From assembly GCF_009068765.1 (NCBI RefSeq), contig NZ_CP035534.1, forward strand, positions 1,922,001 to 1,986,000: a stretch of 64,000 nucleotides of DNA, read 5' to 3'. The first letter of the stretch is position 1; each line of letters starts with the position of its first letter. This document shows positions 44,746-54,554 of the stretch, piece by piece. Under the pieces are notes generated by a model. The model was given only the letters and a program-made list of their open reading frames with translations, was not told the origin of the DNA and did no database searches. Position numbers and translations under genes: made by a program. This DNA comes from Sulfurimonas hydrogeniphila (GTDB taxonomy: Bacteria; Campylobacterota; Campylobacteria; Campylobacterales; Sulfurimonadaceae).

Positions 44746-44815
44746 TATTTTCCTTAGTAATGGTAAAGATTTATGGTAGTATACTACATGTAATGTTAAT
44801 AAAAAGGTACTGTTA

Positions 44816-45418
44816 ATGAATAAAATAATGAAAAATATAATTGCAACAACACTGATTGCAGCAGCGATTACAGGCTGTAGCAGCAAAAAAGCCGAACCAA
44901 AAAAACAAGAAGTCTACACACCCACCTTTACATGTAAACAAGAGGGAGTAGCCGCTCCCAGATGGACCTGTATACCGGAAGTACCCGGTTACTATGCAGG
45001 TGTGGGTGTTGCAGGGAAAAGTGCAGCAGGTATTGCCCATATGCGTCGTGTTGCCCTCATGAACGGCCGTTCTGATTTGGCACAACAGATTGAGAGCAAA
45101 ATCAAAGACAAGATGGAAGGTTTTACGAGAGCCACAGGAAACGGTTCTGCCGAAACAGTGGACAAAGTCACAACGGCTGTCACAAAACAGGTGGCAAAAG
45201 TGGATTTAAAAGGCTCCAAAGCTATAGATATGTGGACGGCGCCATCCGGTGCAATTTATATGCTTGTAACTGTTCCCGAGTCAAGCGTTAACCAAGAGGT
45301 CAAAAAGGCCTACAAAAAAACTGTTGCTTCAAGTTTTCAAAATGACAATGCCCTTTGGCAGCAGTTTCAGTCAAAACAGGCACTGGAAAATTTAGACAAA
45401 GAATTTCCGACTGAATAA
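44816..45418 (+). CDS. LPP20-family lipoprotein
   Basis: The 200-residue product has a lipobox at AITGCSSK (Cys 21). The body carries VGVAGKSAAGIAHMRRVALMNGRSDLAQQIES, described only in outline: a long LPP20-like helix with AxxxGRxxLAxxI and later YMLVTVPE. LPP20 of Helicobacter is an outer-membrane lipoprotein and antigen of unclear role. It is transcribed alone; a hairpin terminator follows 12 bases later. Confidence 0.85.
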   Translation: MNKIMKNIIATTLIAAAITGCSSKKAEPKKQEVYTPTFTCKQEGVAAPRWTCIPEVPGYYAGVGVAGKSAAGIAHMRRVALMNGRSDLAQQIESKIKDKMEGFTRATGNGSAETVDKVTTAVTKQVAKVDLKGSKAIDMWTAPSGAIYMLVTVPESSVNQEVKKAYKKTVASSFQNDNALWQQFQSKQALENLDKEFPTE

Positions 45419-45429
45419 CAGCACTCCCT

Positions 45430-45455
45430 ACTGCCTGTAAAACAGGCAGTTTTTG
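45430..45455 (+). terminator. Rho-independent terminator of the LPP20-like gene
   Basis: CTGCCTG-TAAAA-CAGGCAG is a seven-pair GC-rich stem followed directly by TTTTTG. Confidence 0.9.
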
Positions 45456-45485
45456 TTTCTCTCCCCATTTAAACCATAATTTAGA

Positions 45486-45491
45486 TATAAT
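45486..45491 (+). promoter_or_regulatory. -10 box of der
   Basis: TATAAT lies 46 bases before the der ATG. AAGG precedes the start. Confidence 0.5.
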
Positions 45492-45536
45492 TTCAAAAAT
45501 ATTTTATAATTCTTCGCAAGTTTACAAGGTTCACTC

Positions 45537-47015
45537 ATGAAAAAAATCGCAATTATAGGCCGTCCAAATGTTGGAAAAAGCTCACTTTTTAATCGTTTGG
45601 TAAAAAAACGTGATGCCATAACATCTGATTTGGCAGGAACAACACGGGATGTCAAACGAAAAACAGCCGTAATTATTGACAAAGAAGCAGAACTGTTAGA
45701 TACGGGTGGACTTGATAAAGGGTGCGAGCTTTTTGATAAAATAAAAGAGATGTCATTAAAAGCTGCCTACAAAGCAGATATTATTTTGTATATGGTCGAC
45801 GGCAAAGGTTTGCCTGAGGATGAAGACAAAAAACTTTTTTATGAACTCCAAAATATGGGTAAAGAGATTGCTCTTGTTGTCAACAAAATAGACAATGACA
45901 AAATGAAAGAGAAGCTCTGGGAGTTTTATGAGTTTGGCACAGATGCCATCTTCGGTATCTCTGTAGCACACAACAGGAATACTGTTGAACTGCTTGATTG
46001 GATCTATGACAAACTGCCACAAAGTGATATTCTCAAAGAAGACGAAACAGAAGAAGTACAAATCATCACAGAGGAGAAAGAAGAACTCAGTGATGAAGAA
46101 TTTTTCTCACAATATGCCCAGGATGAAGAAGATGACAGTTTCATCTACTGGGATGAGGAAGAGGTAGAAGATGACTCAATATTTGCTCAGAATGATCGTA
46201 TCAAAGAGTTTGATGAAAATGACATAAACCATATAAAAATAGCTATTATCGGACGTACCAATGTCGGAAAAAGTTCACTGCTTAATGCTCTTTTGGGCGA
46301 AGAACGTTCTGTTGTGAGTTCTGTTGCCGGTACAACAATCGACCCGATTGATGAGACCATAGTCTATAAAGACAAACAGCTTACCTTTGTTGACACAGCA
46401 GGGCTTCGCCGTCGTGGAAAAATTGTCGGTATTGAAAAATATGCTTTAATGCGCACAAAAGAGATGCTTGAAAATGCAAATATGGCACTTGTTGTTTTGG
46501 ATGCGAGTGAGCCGTTCTTGGATTTGGATGAAAAAATTGCGGGACTTGTTGATCAAAACAGGCTTGCCTGTATTATCATTCTTAACAAATGGGATATTGC
46601 CAAAAGAGAAGAGCATGACAAAATCATCAAAGAGGTGCGTGACAGATTTAAGTTTTTAGCCTATGCCCCTATTTTAACCCTTTCGGCAAAAAGCCATCAA
46701 AGAGTAGACAAACTTCATGATATGATTTTAGAAATAAACGAAAACTATTCACAAAGAATTCCGACATCCCGGCTCAATGAAGTTTTGGAGCGGGCACTGC
46801 GCCGTCACACCCTGCCAAGTATGCACGGACAGGTGATTCGAATCTATTATGCAACACAGTATGAAACACGACCGCCAAAAATTGCCATTGTTATGAATAA
46901 GCCCAAAGGTCTGCATTTTACCTACAGACGCTATCTTACTAACAAACTGCGCGAAGCCTTTAATTTCAGTGGAACCCCGCTTCTTTTTAAAGCAAAAAAG
47001 AGAGGAGACAAATAA
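45537..47015 (+). CDS. der: Ribosome biogenesis GTPase Der (EngA)
   Basis: The 492-residue protein has two tandem GTPase domains: GRPNVGKSSLFNRL (8-21) with DTGGL, and GRTNVGKSSLLNAL near 240 with DTAGL, plus a C-terminal KH-like domain. The acidic linker between them (about 165-225) is longer than in E. coli, consistent with this phylum. Der assembles the 50S subunit. It is transcribed with the 37-residue gene two bases after its stop. Confidence 0.97.
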   Translation: MKKIAIIGRPNVGKSSLFNRLVKKRDAITSDLAGTTRDVKRKTAVIIDKEAELLDTGGLDKGCELFDKIKEMSLKAAYKADIILYMVDGKGLPEDEDKKLFYELQNMGKEIALVVNKIDNDKMKEKLWEFYEFGTDAIFGISVAHNRNTVELLDWIYDKLPQSDILKEDETEEVQIITEEKEELSDEEFFSQYAQDEEDDSFIYWDEEEVEDDSIFAQNDRIKEFDENDINHIKIAIIGRTNVGKSSLLNALLGEERSVVSSVAGTTIDPIDETIVYKDKQLTFVDTAGLRRRGKIVGIEKYALMRTKEMLENANMALVVLDASEPFLDLDEKIAGLVDQNRLACIIILNKWDIAKREEHDKIIKEVRDRFKFLAYAPILTLSAKSHQRVDKLHDMILEINENYSQRIPTSRLNEVLERALRRHTLPSMHGQVIRIYYATQYETRPPKIAIVMNKPKGLHFTYRRYLTNKLREAFNFSGTPLLFKAKKRGDK

Positions 47016-47017
47016 AC

Positions 47018-47131
47018 ATGAGTTATGCGCTTGCGTTTACATTTTTATTTGGCGGAATCGGGCTGACAGCCTTGAGTGTTTATTTTTACAAAAAGATGAA
47101 AGAGGAAGAAAGAAAAAACAGTCGGCACTAA
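47018..47131 (+). CDS. 37-residue single-span membrane protein
   Basis: MSYALAFTFLFGGIGLTALS is followed by a basic/acidic tail; one TM helix (about 4-22) leaves a cytoplasmic end of Lys and Glu. AGGAG lies about nine bases before the ATG. The final codons Ser-Arg-His-TAA lie in copy 7 of the dispersed repeat. The small size and simple sequence resemble CcoQ-like helper proteins, but no family is assigned. It follows der by two bases. Confidence 0.5.
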   Translation: MSYALAFTFLFGGIGLTALSVYFYKKMKEEERKNSRH

Positions 47132-47146
47132 AGTACCGATTCCGAT
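47119..47146 (+). repeat. Dispersed hairpin repeat, copy 7
   Basis: TCGGCACTAAAGTACCGATTCCGA has arms TCGG/CCGA. It sits at the 3' ends of two convergent genes, the 37-residue gene and hemJ. Confidence 0.8.
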
Positions 47147-47578
47147 TTAAAAGGGTTTGAGTACAACCATCGCTACAATAACAAGCATCAAAAGTGTCGG
47201 TACTTCATTATACATTCTGAAAAACTTTCCGCTTTTTGTGCATCTGTCTTCTAAAAGCTGTTTTCTGTACACATTCATTGAGTAAAAGTCTATAATTAAA
47301 AAAAGTACAAACAGAAGCTTTACATGTAACCACGGAGCACTCATCCATCCGCCAAGATAAATAAGTGCTGCACCGCTAAGGAGTGTAGCCCACATAGCAG
47401 GCACACCTATATATTTAAAAAGCTTCATTTCCTGAATTTTAACTACCTCTACAAAACCTTTGTTATTACTGTTTTCAACATGATAGACAAAAAGCCTAGG
47501 CAGATAAAACAATACTGCAAACCAGGAGATAAAAGAGATGACATGAAACCATAAAAGCCAGTTATACATATAAGACAC
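47147..47578 (-). CDS. hemJ: Protoporphyrinogen oxidase HemJ
   Basis: The 143-residue membrane protein has four helices and the HemJ pattern: WLLWFHVISFISWFAVLFYLPRL near the N-terminus (conserved His 12 and Arg), SAPWLHVKLLFVL and YNEVPTLLMLVIV. HemJ oxidises protoporphyrinogen IX and is the usual form in this phylum. The window also holds hemB. One base separates it from the next gene upstream. Confidence 0.9.
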   Translation of the reverse strand: MSYMYNWLLWFHVISFISWFAVLFYLPRLFVYHVENSNNKGFVEVVKIQEMKLFKYIGVPAMWATLLSGAALIYLGGWMSAPWLHVKLLFVLFLIIDFYSMNVYRKQLLEDRCTKSGKFFRMYNEVPTLLMLVIVAMVVLKPF

Positions 47579-48178
47579 CTAAAAGTTTTTTTCTATATAC
47601 ACAGATTCATAGTTTGAACCACCGTGTCTTACATTGTTAATCAAACCAAAAATCCCTGACCGGTGTTTTAACAAAACACCAATATATGTTTCATCTAATG
47701 GCTTATACTTCACAAGTTTTCCCAAATCAAAATCCAGGCTTATATCCAAATAATTTAAAAAGTGTGAATTGTTGTCATTATGATTTTGAGCATCTATGCG
47801 TTCTATCTCCAAAACACGGCTTACATAAGAAGCCCCCTCTCCAAAACCAAAACGCACTCTGTTATTCCAAAAATCAATATTGTAATATGCTTTTATATAA
47901 ATATCAGCACCATATACATCTTTTTGTGCCGTTTCATCATAAAATGTCAATCCGCCTTTAAGATACAAATCTAATGGTAAAGTAAATAAATCTTTTGCTA
48001 AAAGATACCCTCCATCTAAATTATACGCTTTTAAATCATCTCTGTAAGCTCCGAACTTTCCAAGCGCTATATCAGCTGCCGAATAGAATGTAGGTTTTCC
48101 AACCGCCACTCTAAGAGAATAGTTACTTTGTGATGCCCAAAGATTTACTGTGAAAATCAAAAATAATAATAATTTCAT
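47579..48178 (-). CDS. Predicted outer-membrane beta-barrel protein, possibly PagL-like
   Basis: Not recognised with certainty. The 199-residue product has a signal (KLLLFLIFTVNLWAS) and alternating aromatic strands ending ESVYIEKNF with a terminal Phe. A late KHRSGIFG with an Asn- and Gly-rich loop and a Glu 19 residues after the His recalls the His-x-Ser catalytic site of PagL lipid A 3-O-deacylases, but spacing and context are weak evidence. It is cotranscribed with hemJ. Confidence 0.6.
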   Translation of the reverse strand: MKLLLFLIFTVNLWASQSNYSLRVAVGKPTFYSAADIALGKFGAYRDDLKAYNLDGGYLLAKDLFTLPLDLYLKGGLTFYDETAQKDVYGADIYIKAYYNIDFWNNRVRFGFGEGASYVSRVLEIERIDAQNHNDNNSHFLNYLDISLDFDLGKLVKYKPLDETYIGVLLKHRSGIFGLINNVRHGGSNYESVYIEKNF

Positions 48179-48187
48179 ATAGCTGCT

Positions 48188-48520
48188 TTATACATCTGTA
48201 AGTTCTAATTCTTTAATAGAAGGCCCTTTATGATCAGTTACTTTGTCATGTAAGCGGCGTAAAGCTTTATTTGCACGGTCAACAGCCACATCAATGGCAG
48301 CATCCAGGTCTTTGTGGTGTTCACTGATGACAATAGGAGCAGAGTGTGCTACATGTATTTCAAACTCTACCAAGACACCTGCTCTTTCAGCAGAAACTAT
48401 ACAGTTTACTCTTGTAATATCTAAAGAAAACTTTTTAAATTTTTCAATGCCCTGTTCTATATGTGCTTTCTTTTCGTCTGTTAAAGTTATATCTTTTGCA
48501 CGAATTTGTACTATCATCAT
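48188..48520 (-). CDS. hpf: Short-form ribosome hibernation promoting factor
   Basis: The 110-residue protein reads QIRAKDITLTDEKKAHIEQ, then VEFEIHVAHSAPIVIS and DLDAAIDVAVDRANKALRRLHDK, the HPF/RaiA core. It lacks the extra C-terminal dimerisation domain of the long form. It silences 70S ribosomes in stationary phase. It reads away from trpS. Confidence 0.9.
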   Translation of the reverse strand: MMIVQIRAKDITLTDEKKAHIEQGIEKFKKFSLDITRVNCIVSAERAGVLVEFEIHVAHSAPIVISEHHKDLDAAIDVAVDRANKALRRLHDKVTDHKGPSIKELELTDV

Positions 48521-48592
48521 AAATCCTTTAATTTTAAGCCATAGGGCTTAATTATATTTAACTATATAATAGCAAAATAAAGCTGAGATGGG

Positions 48593-48598
48593 TATAAT
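48593..48598 (+). promoter_or_regulatory. -10 box of trpS
   Basis: TATAAT with an upstream G (GGTATAAT) lies 28 bases before the trpS ATG. Confidence 0.6.
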
Positions 48599-48625
48599 AC
48601 GCCTTAAAAAATCAGGAATTGTATA

Positions 48626-49591
48626 ATGAGAGTTTTAACCGGTATTCAACCCTCAGGTGATTTGCATATAGGAAACTACTTTGGTTCTATCAAACAGATG
48701 GTCGATGCACAAAAAGAGAATGACACTTTTGCATTTATAGCAAACTACCATGCACAGACAAGCGTAAAAGACGGCAAAAGACTGGCAGAGCTGACTATGC
48801 AGTCGGCAACAGATTTTTTGGCACTCGGCATAGACCCGCAAAAATCAACTTTTTGGGTACAGTCTGATGTAAAAGAAGTCTTGGAACTCTACTGGGTGCT
48901 CTCTTCTTTTACACCTATGGGGCTGCTCGAACGTGCTCACAGCTATAAAGACAAAACTGCCAAAGGCATAGCCGCCAACCATTCGCTCTTTTCCTATCCT
49001 GTTTTAATGGCTGCCGATATTTTACTCTATCAGCCTGATATTATACCGGTGGGAAAAGATCAGATCCAGCATGTTGAGATTGCACGCGACATTGCCATAA
49101 AATTCAACAACGAATATGGTGATATATTTAAACTTCCGGAATATAAAATAGAAGCGAATGTTGCCACAGTTCCAGGAACTGACGGACAGAAAATGTCTAA
49201 AAGCTATAACAATACTGTCAATATATTTGGTGAAGAGAAAAAACAGCTCAAAACAATCAAAAAAATTGTTACCGAAGCAGTACCGATGGAAGAACCAAAA
49301 GAGTATGAAAACTGTAATGTGTACAATATGGCAAAACTCTTTTTAAATGAAAATGAATGCAAAGAACTCCAGGAACGTTACAAAAAAGGCGGGGAAGGAC
49401 ACGGGCATTTTAAACTCTATCTACATGATGTGATTTGGGAATATTTCAGACCCTACAGAGAAAAAAGAGAATATTTTGCAGCGCATCAAGACGAAGTGAG
49501 AGAAATACTCCTCCAGGGTGCGCACAAAGCAAAAGAGATTGTAGCGCCGACTATAGACAAAGTCAGAACAGTAACAGGGATAAAATACTAA
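48626..49591 (+). CDS. trpS: Tryptophanyl-tRNA synthetase
   Basis: The 321-residue class I synthetase has GIQPSGDLHIGNYFGSIK with the HIGH-type motif HIGN, and GTDGQKMSKSYNNTV with KMSKS. MAADILLYQPDIIPVGKDQ is the tryptophan pocket. It is monocistronic, with a hairpin straight after the stop. Confidence 0.97.
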   Translation: MRVLTGIQPSGDLHIGNYFGSIKQMVDAQKENDTFAFIANYHAQTSVKDGKRLAELTMQSATDFLALGIDPQKSTFWVQSDVKEVLELYWVLSSFTPMGLLERAHSYKDKTAKGIAANHSLFSYPVLMAADILLYQPDIIPVGKDQIQHVEIARDIAIKFNNEYGDIFKLPEYKIEANVATVPGTDGQKMSKSYNNTVNIFGEEKKQLKTIKKIVTEAVPMEEPKEYENCNVYNMAKLFLNENECKELQERYKKGGEGHGHFKLYLHDVIWEYFRPYREKREYFAAHQDEVREILLQGAHKAKEIVAPTIDKVRTVTGIKY

Positions 49592-49603
49592 AAAAGTATT
49601 TTA

Positions 49604-50791
49604 TCAAAGTCGCAAAGAACTTTTTACTATAAAGTTCTTTTTCGACCAGATCGGCTCTTTCAGATCCAGCAAATTGCGAACCTCATCGTTTACCAGACGG
49701 TAATACAATGTCACTTCAACACTGTCTGCCCCATTGACCAGCGGCAAACGTATTGTTTTCTCACCATGTGCCTTTATACTTGTATCTTTACTTTGCTTCA
49801 GCGCAAGATGCGCAATACCGACTTTTTTATGTCTTCTTATATAATGGCGTGAAAGAGAAACAGTTTTTTCACTGATGACTACAGTCCCTTTCTTATAGAC
49901 AATTTCAACAAGAAGTTCTCTTGAACCAAAACCGCTTGGTATATTGTGCGGTTGCGGATTTTTAATTTTTATGAGCAGTCTGTTTTTTTGTTTTTTCAGT
50001 TGCAAGCGCAAAGCGCCTTTCCATAAACCGGGTGTATGTGCACCAATAAATCCGTGTTTTCTCACCATTCGCATTTTTGCTTTACCATTGTACATTTTAT
50101 ATGTTGCGGCAACACCCTTTTGTTTGGGACCCATATGACACGAGACACAGGTCTGCTTACCGACATACTCACTCTCCATATCTGTAAAAACCACGCCTTT
50201 TACACTTCTGTCATTTGCATGGCATACAAAACAGAGTTTATTTGGATTTGAATGCATAAACTCATGTGAGACTACCTTGTGATAAGGCGATTTGGCATCT
50301 TTGAAAGGTCCCGTCATAACACCCGACGGAGTCCACTCCACTCTGTTGATTCCTCGTTTTGATTTGTCATATTCATCATGTATTTTATCTATATTGTGAC
50401 ATACAACACAATTAATTCCTTCACTGATAACCTTTGAATTTACTGCTTTGTTCACAGGATCATCTTCATCTGCCAATCCCATAACAGCAGCAATTTCATA
50501 ATCTTCATCTGTTTTTGTTACACTGATTCGAGGGTTATGACAGGTAGCACACTGAATTTTTACAGCATTTAAACTTTTTCTTGTTTTACGGCTGACATAT
50601 TCAAGACTTTTCTTAAAATATTCATCTTTTTCAAAATGACTTTTTGCATGCCATGAAGCACTCCACTCTTCTACGATACGCCTGTGACAGACTTTGCAGT
50701 TTTCGGAACTTTCAAACCGTTTGCCGACTTCAACTGCTTTTGCTCCAAAAAGAGAAGTAAAAAAAATGAGTAAAAAAAGAAAAAATTTCAT
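49604..50791 (-). CDS. Five-heme cytochrome c, cytochrome c554-like
   Basis: The 395-residue protein starts at ATG 50791 with AAGG 11 bases before; TTG 50800 is less likely. After the signal (FFLFLLIFFTSLFGA) come five CxxCH sites: CKVCH 35-39, CATCH 84-88, CVVCH 131-135, CFVCH 190-194, CVSCH 218-222. The first half resembles cytochrome c554 and related tri- to octaheme proteins. The second half (about 230-395) is beta-rich with no heme. It is periplasmic; the electron partner is unknown. Confidence 0.88.
   Translation of the reverse strand: MKFFLFLLIFFTSLFGAKAVEVGKRFESSENCKVCHRRIVEEWSASWHAKSHFEKDEYFKKSLEYVSRKTRKSLNAVKIQCATCHNPRISVTKTDEDYEIAAVMGLADEDDPVNKAVNSKVISEGINCVVCHNIDKIHDEYDKSKRGINRVEWTPSGVMTGPFKDAKSPYHKVVSHEFMHSNPNKLCFVCHANDRSVKGVVFTDMESEYVGKQTCVSCHMGPKQKGVAATYKMYNGKAKMRMVRKHGFIGAHTPGLWKGALRLQLKKQKNRLLIKIKNPQPHNIPSGFGSRELLVEIVYKKGTVVISEKTVSLSRHYIRRHKKVGIAHLALKQSKDTSIKAHGEKTIRLPLVNGADSVEVTLYYRLVNDEVRNLLDLKEPIWSKKNFIVKSSLRL
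49613..49642 (+). terminator. trpS terminator inside the end of the convergent cytochrome gene
   Basis: AAGAACTTT-TTACTAT-AAAGTTCTT followed by TTTT gives a nine-pair stem and a T run on the plus strand. It overlaps the last codons of the cytochrome gene. A weaker AAAATACT/AGTATTTT stem lies just before it, over the trpS stop. Confidence 0.65.
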
Positions 50792-50811
50792 CTGAATCAA
50801 ATCCTTGTCTG

Positions 50812-51327
50812 TTATTGGTTCAAGTACTTTTTGTACTTCATTTTTGCAAGTTTTTCTGACTTTTTGTCTACCTCATCCTTCATTGCAGTTTTATACTCGG
50901 CAATCTTTTTCTGCAGGGCTTCATCCCCTGTCCCAATAATTTGCGCTGCAAGAATTCCTGCATTTTTGGCACCGTTAATAGCTACTGTCGCCACAGGAAC
51001 ACCTCCCGGCATTTGCACGATAGAGAGCAGAGAATCCATTCCGTCAAGTGCAGAACTTCTCACCGGCACTCCAATAACAGGCAAGACACTCAGCGCAGCA
51101 ATCATACCCGGCAGATGTGCAGCTCCGCCGGCTCCTGCGATGATGACGCGCAAGCCTCTTGCTTGTGCTGTTTGTGCATACTCTACAAGTTTTTGCGGTG
51201 TACGGTGTGCGGAGACAATATCTACTTCACAGGCAACACCAAATGCTTCACATATCTCAATAGCCCCACTCATAACCGGTAAATCCGAGTCACTCCCCAT
51301 AATAATTCCAACCAACGCTTTACTCAT
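50812..51327 (-). CDS. purE: 5-(carboxyamino)imidazole ribonucleotide mutase
   Basis: The 171-residue enzyme moves the carboxyl group of N5-CAIR to C4 in purine synthesis. [30 protein letters not shown] and [19 protein letters not shown] and [30 protein letters not shown] (in part) are the classic PurE segments. Its ATG overlaps the purK stop (ATGA). Confidence 0.97.
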   Translation of the reverse strand: MSKALVGIIMGSDSDLPVMSGAIEICEAFGVACEVDIVSAHRTPQKLVEYAQTAQARGLRVIIAGAGGAAHLPGMIAALSVLPVIGVPVRSSALDGMDSLLSIVQMPGGVPVATVAINGAKNAGILAAQIIGTGDEALQKKIAEYKTAMKDEVDKKSEKLAKMKYKKYLNQ

Positions 51328-52475
51328 ATCTTTTTGCTTCCTTTAATTTTTAGAATATCTTTTGCTTTCATTGCCTTTTTTAATGCCTCGTCAATATCAT
51401 CATCAAGGATTGTTACATGCCCCATTTTTCTAAATGGTTTCGTAAAGGTTTTTCCGTAAAAATGAAAAGACAGCTCCGGAATCTCCAATGCATCATGAAT
51501 TCCTTCTATAAAAGGTTCTCCCTCATATCCTTCTTCTCCGAGCAAATTAATCATAACTGCAGGAGAAATAAGCTTGGTAGATCCCAAAGGCAGATTTGTT
51601 ACCGCCCGGATAATCTGTTCAAACTGTGATGTTGCACAGGCTTCGACTGTATAATGTCCAGAATTATGAGGACGCGGTGCTATTTCATTAACCAAAATCT
51701 TGCCTTTTTTTGTTAAAAACAATTCAACAGCAAAAATTCCGACACCGTCCAAGGCTTTGATGGCTTCAATTGAAATTTCTCTTGATTTGTCCGCAATTTC
51801 TTTTGAAATTTTTGCAGGAGCCATCACAATGTCACAAATATTCACTCTCTCATCAAAAAGCATTTCAACCACAGGGTAGCATTTGATCTGGCCTTCAATA
51901 TTCCTCGCGACGATTACGGCCAGTTCCTTGTCTATATCCACAAGCTCTTCGATAAATGATTCGGTCTGGAGTGCATTTTTTACATCTGCTTCGGATTTTA
52001 GCATTTGCACGCCCTTTCCGTCATAACCGCCCATCTTTGCTTTTTGAATAACAGGAAATCCGAAGGCAGCCAAATCTTCCTCTTTCTTCACATCTTTATA
52101 GGCAGGAACAGGAACACCTTTTTTGTCAAGAAGTTTTTTTTGCTCATATTTATTTTGAATGAGTTCGATAATATAAGGAGAGGGATGAATGATATGCCCA
52201 TGATCAAACAGCTCTTTGAGTATAGAAGTGTCTACATGTTCCAATTCAAAAGTTGTCACATCTGTCTCTTGCACTAACTGTTCAAGCTTCTCTTTATCAT
52301 AAAACCCGCCAAGGATATGCTTGTCTGAAACCTGTGCGGCAGGACAGTTAAATGTGGGGTCAAGTATTGTTACATGAAATCCCATCTTTTTTGCTTTGTG
52401 TGACATGATTCTGCCGAGTTGCCCGCCTCCGATAATGCCGAGTTTCAAATTTGAATAGTTGAAATTTTTATCCAT
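51324..52475 (-). CDS. purK: 5-(carboxyamino)imidazole ribonucleotide synthase
   Basis: The 383-residue ATP-grasp enzyme carboxylates [20 protein letters not shown] opens the fold, [18 protein letters not shown] is the ATP-binding loop, and [19 protein letters not shown] is the metal/substrate end. It pairs with purE downstream and lies 10 nt from argF. Confidence 0.96.
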   Translation of the reverse strand: MDKNFNYSNLKLGIIGGGQLGRIMSHKAKKMGFHVTILDPTFNCPAAQVSDKHILGGFYDKEKLEQLVQETDVTTFELEHVDTSILKELFDHGHIIHPSPYIIELIQNKYEQKKLLDKKGVPVPAYKDVKKEEDLAAFGFPVIQKAKMGGYDGKGVQMLKSEADVKNALQTESFIEELVDIDKELAVIVARNIEGQIKCYPVVEMLFDERVNICDIVMAPAKISKEIADKSREISIEAIKALDGVGIFAVELFLTKKGKILVNEIAPRPHNSGHYTVEACATSQFEQIIRAVTNLPLGSTKLISPAVMINLLGEEGYEGEPFIEGIHDALEIPELSFHFYGKTFTKPFRKMGHVTILDDDIDEALKKAMKAKDILKIKGSKKI

Positions 52476-52485
52476 TTGTCAACAG

Positions 52486-53406
52486 TTACCTTTGTCTGTC
52501 AAGCCAGACCATAAGCCCTTTTTGTGCATGCAGTCTGTTCTCAGCCTCTGCAAACACTATATCCGCATTGTCTTCAAGCAACTCTTCGCTTACTTCCTGT
52601 CCCCGATACGCAGGCAGACAATGTAAAAATTTTGCATTTTTTTGTGCAAGACACATCATCAGTCCGTCAACCATAAAGCCTTTGAAATCTTTGATTCTCT
52701 GCTCTTTTTCATCTTCTTGCCCCATTGAAGCCCATGTATCTGTTGTGACAATTGTAGCCCCGCGTACTGCCTCTTTGGGATCATTCATTACCCTGATAAT
52801 CGCACCGCTCTCTTTTGCTGTATCCAAAGCATCTCGAAGAACCTTACTGTCAACTTCATATCCCTTTGGTGTTGCAATACGTAATTCAAAGCCCAGTTTT
52901 GCAGCAAGCATCAACCATGAATTTGTCATGTTGTTTCCGTCACCGACGTAGGCAACAATTGCATTTTTTGCAACTCCAAATTCAATCATCGTCATATAAT
53001 CAGCCAAAAGCTGCACGGGATGATAGGTATCAGTGAGTCCGTTAATAACAGGTACCTGAGAATACGATGCAAACTCTTCTATCATGGAATGTTCATAGGT
53101 GCGTATCATTACCATATCACACATGCTCGAAATAACTCTTGCCGTATCTTTTACAGGTTCTCCCCGTCCCAAATGAATATCACGGCTAGAGAGAAAAAGC
53201 GCATGCCCCCCAAGCTGAAACATTCCTGTTTCAAAACTTACACGCGTTCTTGTTGAACTCTTTTCAAAGATCATAGCAAGTGTCTGCATCTCTAATTCTT
53301 TATTGTAAATGCCCGCTTTGAGCTCTTTTTTTATTTTCAGACCGATATCTATAATTTCTAAAATCTCTTCTTTGGTAAAATCTTTGAGTGTTAAAAAATG
53401 TCTCAC
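52486..53406 (-). CDS. argF: Ornithine carbamoyltransferase
   Basis: The 306-residue enzyme makes citrulline from ornithine and carbamoyl phosphate. [15 protein letters not shown] is the carbamoyl phosphate loop, [12 protein letters not shown] the second substrate segment, DTWASMGQE the ornithine loop and [13 protein letters not shown] the catalytic Cys. The length is normal. Confidence 0.96.
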   Translation of the reverse strand: MRHFLTLKDFTKEEILEIIDIGLKIKKELKAGIYNKELEMQTLAMIFEKSSTRTRVSFETGMFQLGGHALFLSSRDIHLGRGEPVKDTARVISSMCDMVMIRTYEHSMIEEFASYSQVPVINGLTDTYHPVQLLADYMTMIEFGVAKNAIVAYVGDGNNMTNSWLMLAAKLGFELRIATPKGYEVDSKVLRDALDTAKESGAIIRVMNDPKEAVRGATIVTTDTWASMGQEDEKEQRIKDFKGFMVDGLMMCLAQKNAKFLHCLPAYRGQEVSEELLEDNADIVFAEAENRLHAQKGLMVWLDRQR

Positions 53407-53458
53407 AGTTTCTTCCTCTTTTTTGTTTATCAGCTATTTTAATATACTTTTCTTTAAA

Positions 53459-54433
53459 TTAGCGATTTTTGAGCATTTGTGCTACTTCTTTTGCATGATA
53501 TGAGATAATTATGTCAGCGCCTGCACGTTTAAATGCTATCATCGTCTCCATCACCACGCGTTCATAGTCTATCAAATTATTCAGACCGGCAAATTTCAGC
53601 ATAGCATACTCACCGCTTACATTATAAACAGCCATCGGAAGCGAAGTGTTGTCTTTAATCTCACGCACAATGTCCAAATAAGCCAAAGCAGGCTTTACCA
53701 TCAAAATATCAGCCCCCTGCTCTTCATCACTTTTACTCTCAGCAATCGCTTCACGGCGGTTTGCAGGATCCATCTGGTACGAGGAGCGGTCACCAAAACT
53801 AGGAGTTGATTCAGCCACATCACGAAACGGTCCGTAATATCCACTTGCAAATTTTGTAGAGTATGCCATAATCGGCAACTCTTTATACCCTGCTCTGTCC
53901 AGGTATGTTCGCAAAGTTTCTATAATACCGTCCATCATACCCGAAGGTGCTATCATATCTGCACCTGCTTTAGCATGTATAATTGCCTGCTGTCCGGAAA
54001 TCTCCAAAGTGGCATCATTATCAACTGTTTCACGATCATCATCAATTATGCCGCAATGCCCGTGATCGGTATATTCACAAAAACACAAATCTGTGACGAC
54101 AAACATATCAGGGTGTGCTTTTTTTATCTCCCGTACTGCTGAAGCGATAATCCCGTGTTCACACAAAGCATCACTGCCTATGGAATCTTTGACATCGGGA
54201 ATTCCAAAAAGAATAATCGAATACAATCCTAATTTTTTAAGCACCGCACACTCTTTTACAGCCTCATCAATACTCATCTGATAAACACCCGGCATGGATG
54301 CCACTTCGGTTTTAATACCTTCACCGCTACGGATAAAAAGCGGATATATAAAATCATCTACAGTTACATGTGTTTCTCTTACAAGCGCACGGAGATGCTT
54401 GTTTAGTCTGGTTCTGCGAAATCTTTGAAACAT
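53459..54433 (-). CDS. hemB: Delta-aminolevulinic acid dehydratase (porphobilinogen synthase)
   Basis: The 324-residue enzyme condenses two ALA molecules. The zinc-binding [16 protein letters not shown] carries the three Cys, [15 protein letters not shown] holds one catalytic Lys, and [14 protein letters not shown] the second. The length is normal. Confidence 0.97.
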   Translation of the reverse strand: MFQRFRRTRLNKHLRALVRETHVTVDDFIYPLFIRSGEGIKTEVASMPGVYQMSIDEAVKECAVLKKLGLYSIILFGIPDVKDSIGSDALCEHGIIASAVREIKKAHPDMFVVTDLCFCEYTDHGHCGIIDDDRETVDNDATLEISGQQAIIHAKAGADMIAPSGMMDGIIETLRTYLDRAGYKELPIMAYSTKFASGYYGPFRDVAESTPSFGDRSSYQMDPANRREAIAESKSDEEQGADILMVKPALAYLDIVREIKDNTSLPMAVYNVSGEYAMLKFAGLNNLIDYERVVMETMIAFKRAGADIIISYHAKEVAQMLKNR

Positions 54434-54520
54434 TTTTGACCCTTTATATTTTAAAGAGGCTATTTTACCCTTTTAAAGATTAAATTTATTCATATAATAT
54501 AATTCTAATCATAATCTAAC

Positions 54521-54526
54521 TATAAT
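54521..54526 (+). promoter_or_regulatory. -10 box of ribA
   Basis: TATAAT overlaps an ATG at 54525, so that ATG cannot be the start of ribA and the next, 54555, is chosen. The hemB start lies divergently upstream. Confidence 0.6.
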
Positions 54527-54554
54527 GCCTGCAAAATTGTACAGGACAGCATAT

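Noticed and set aside
44746-44886. N-terminal membrane segment on the phosphoribosyltransferase
   Set aside because: The upstream extension lies across the promoter of the divergent LPP20-like gene; TTG 44745 has a proper ribosome binding site.
54525-54554. Upstream ATG start for ribA
   Set aside because: It overlaps the TATAAT -10 box; ATG 54555 has AGGA and matches the family start.
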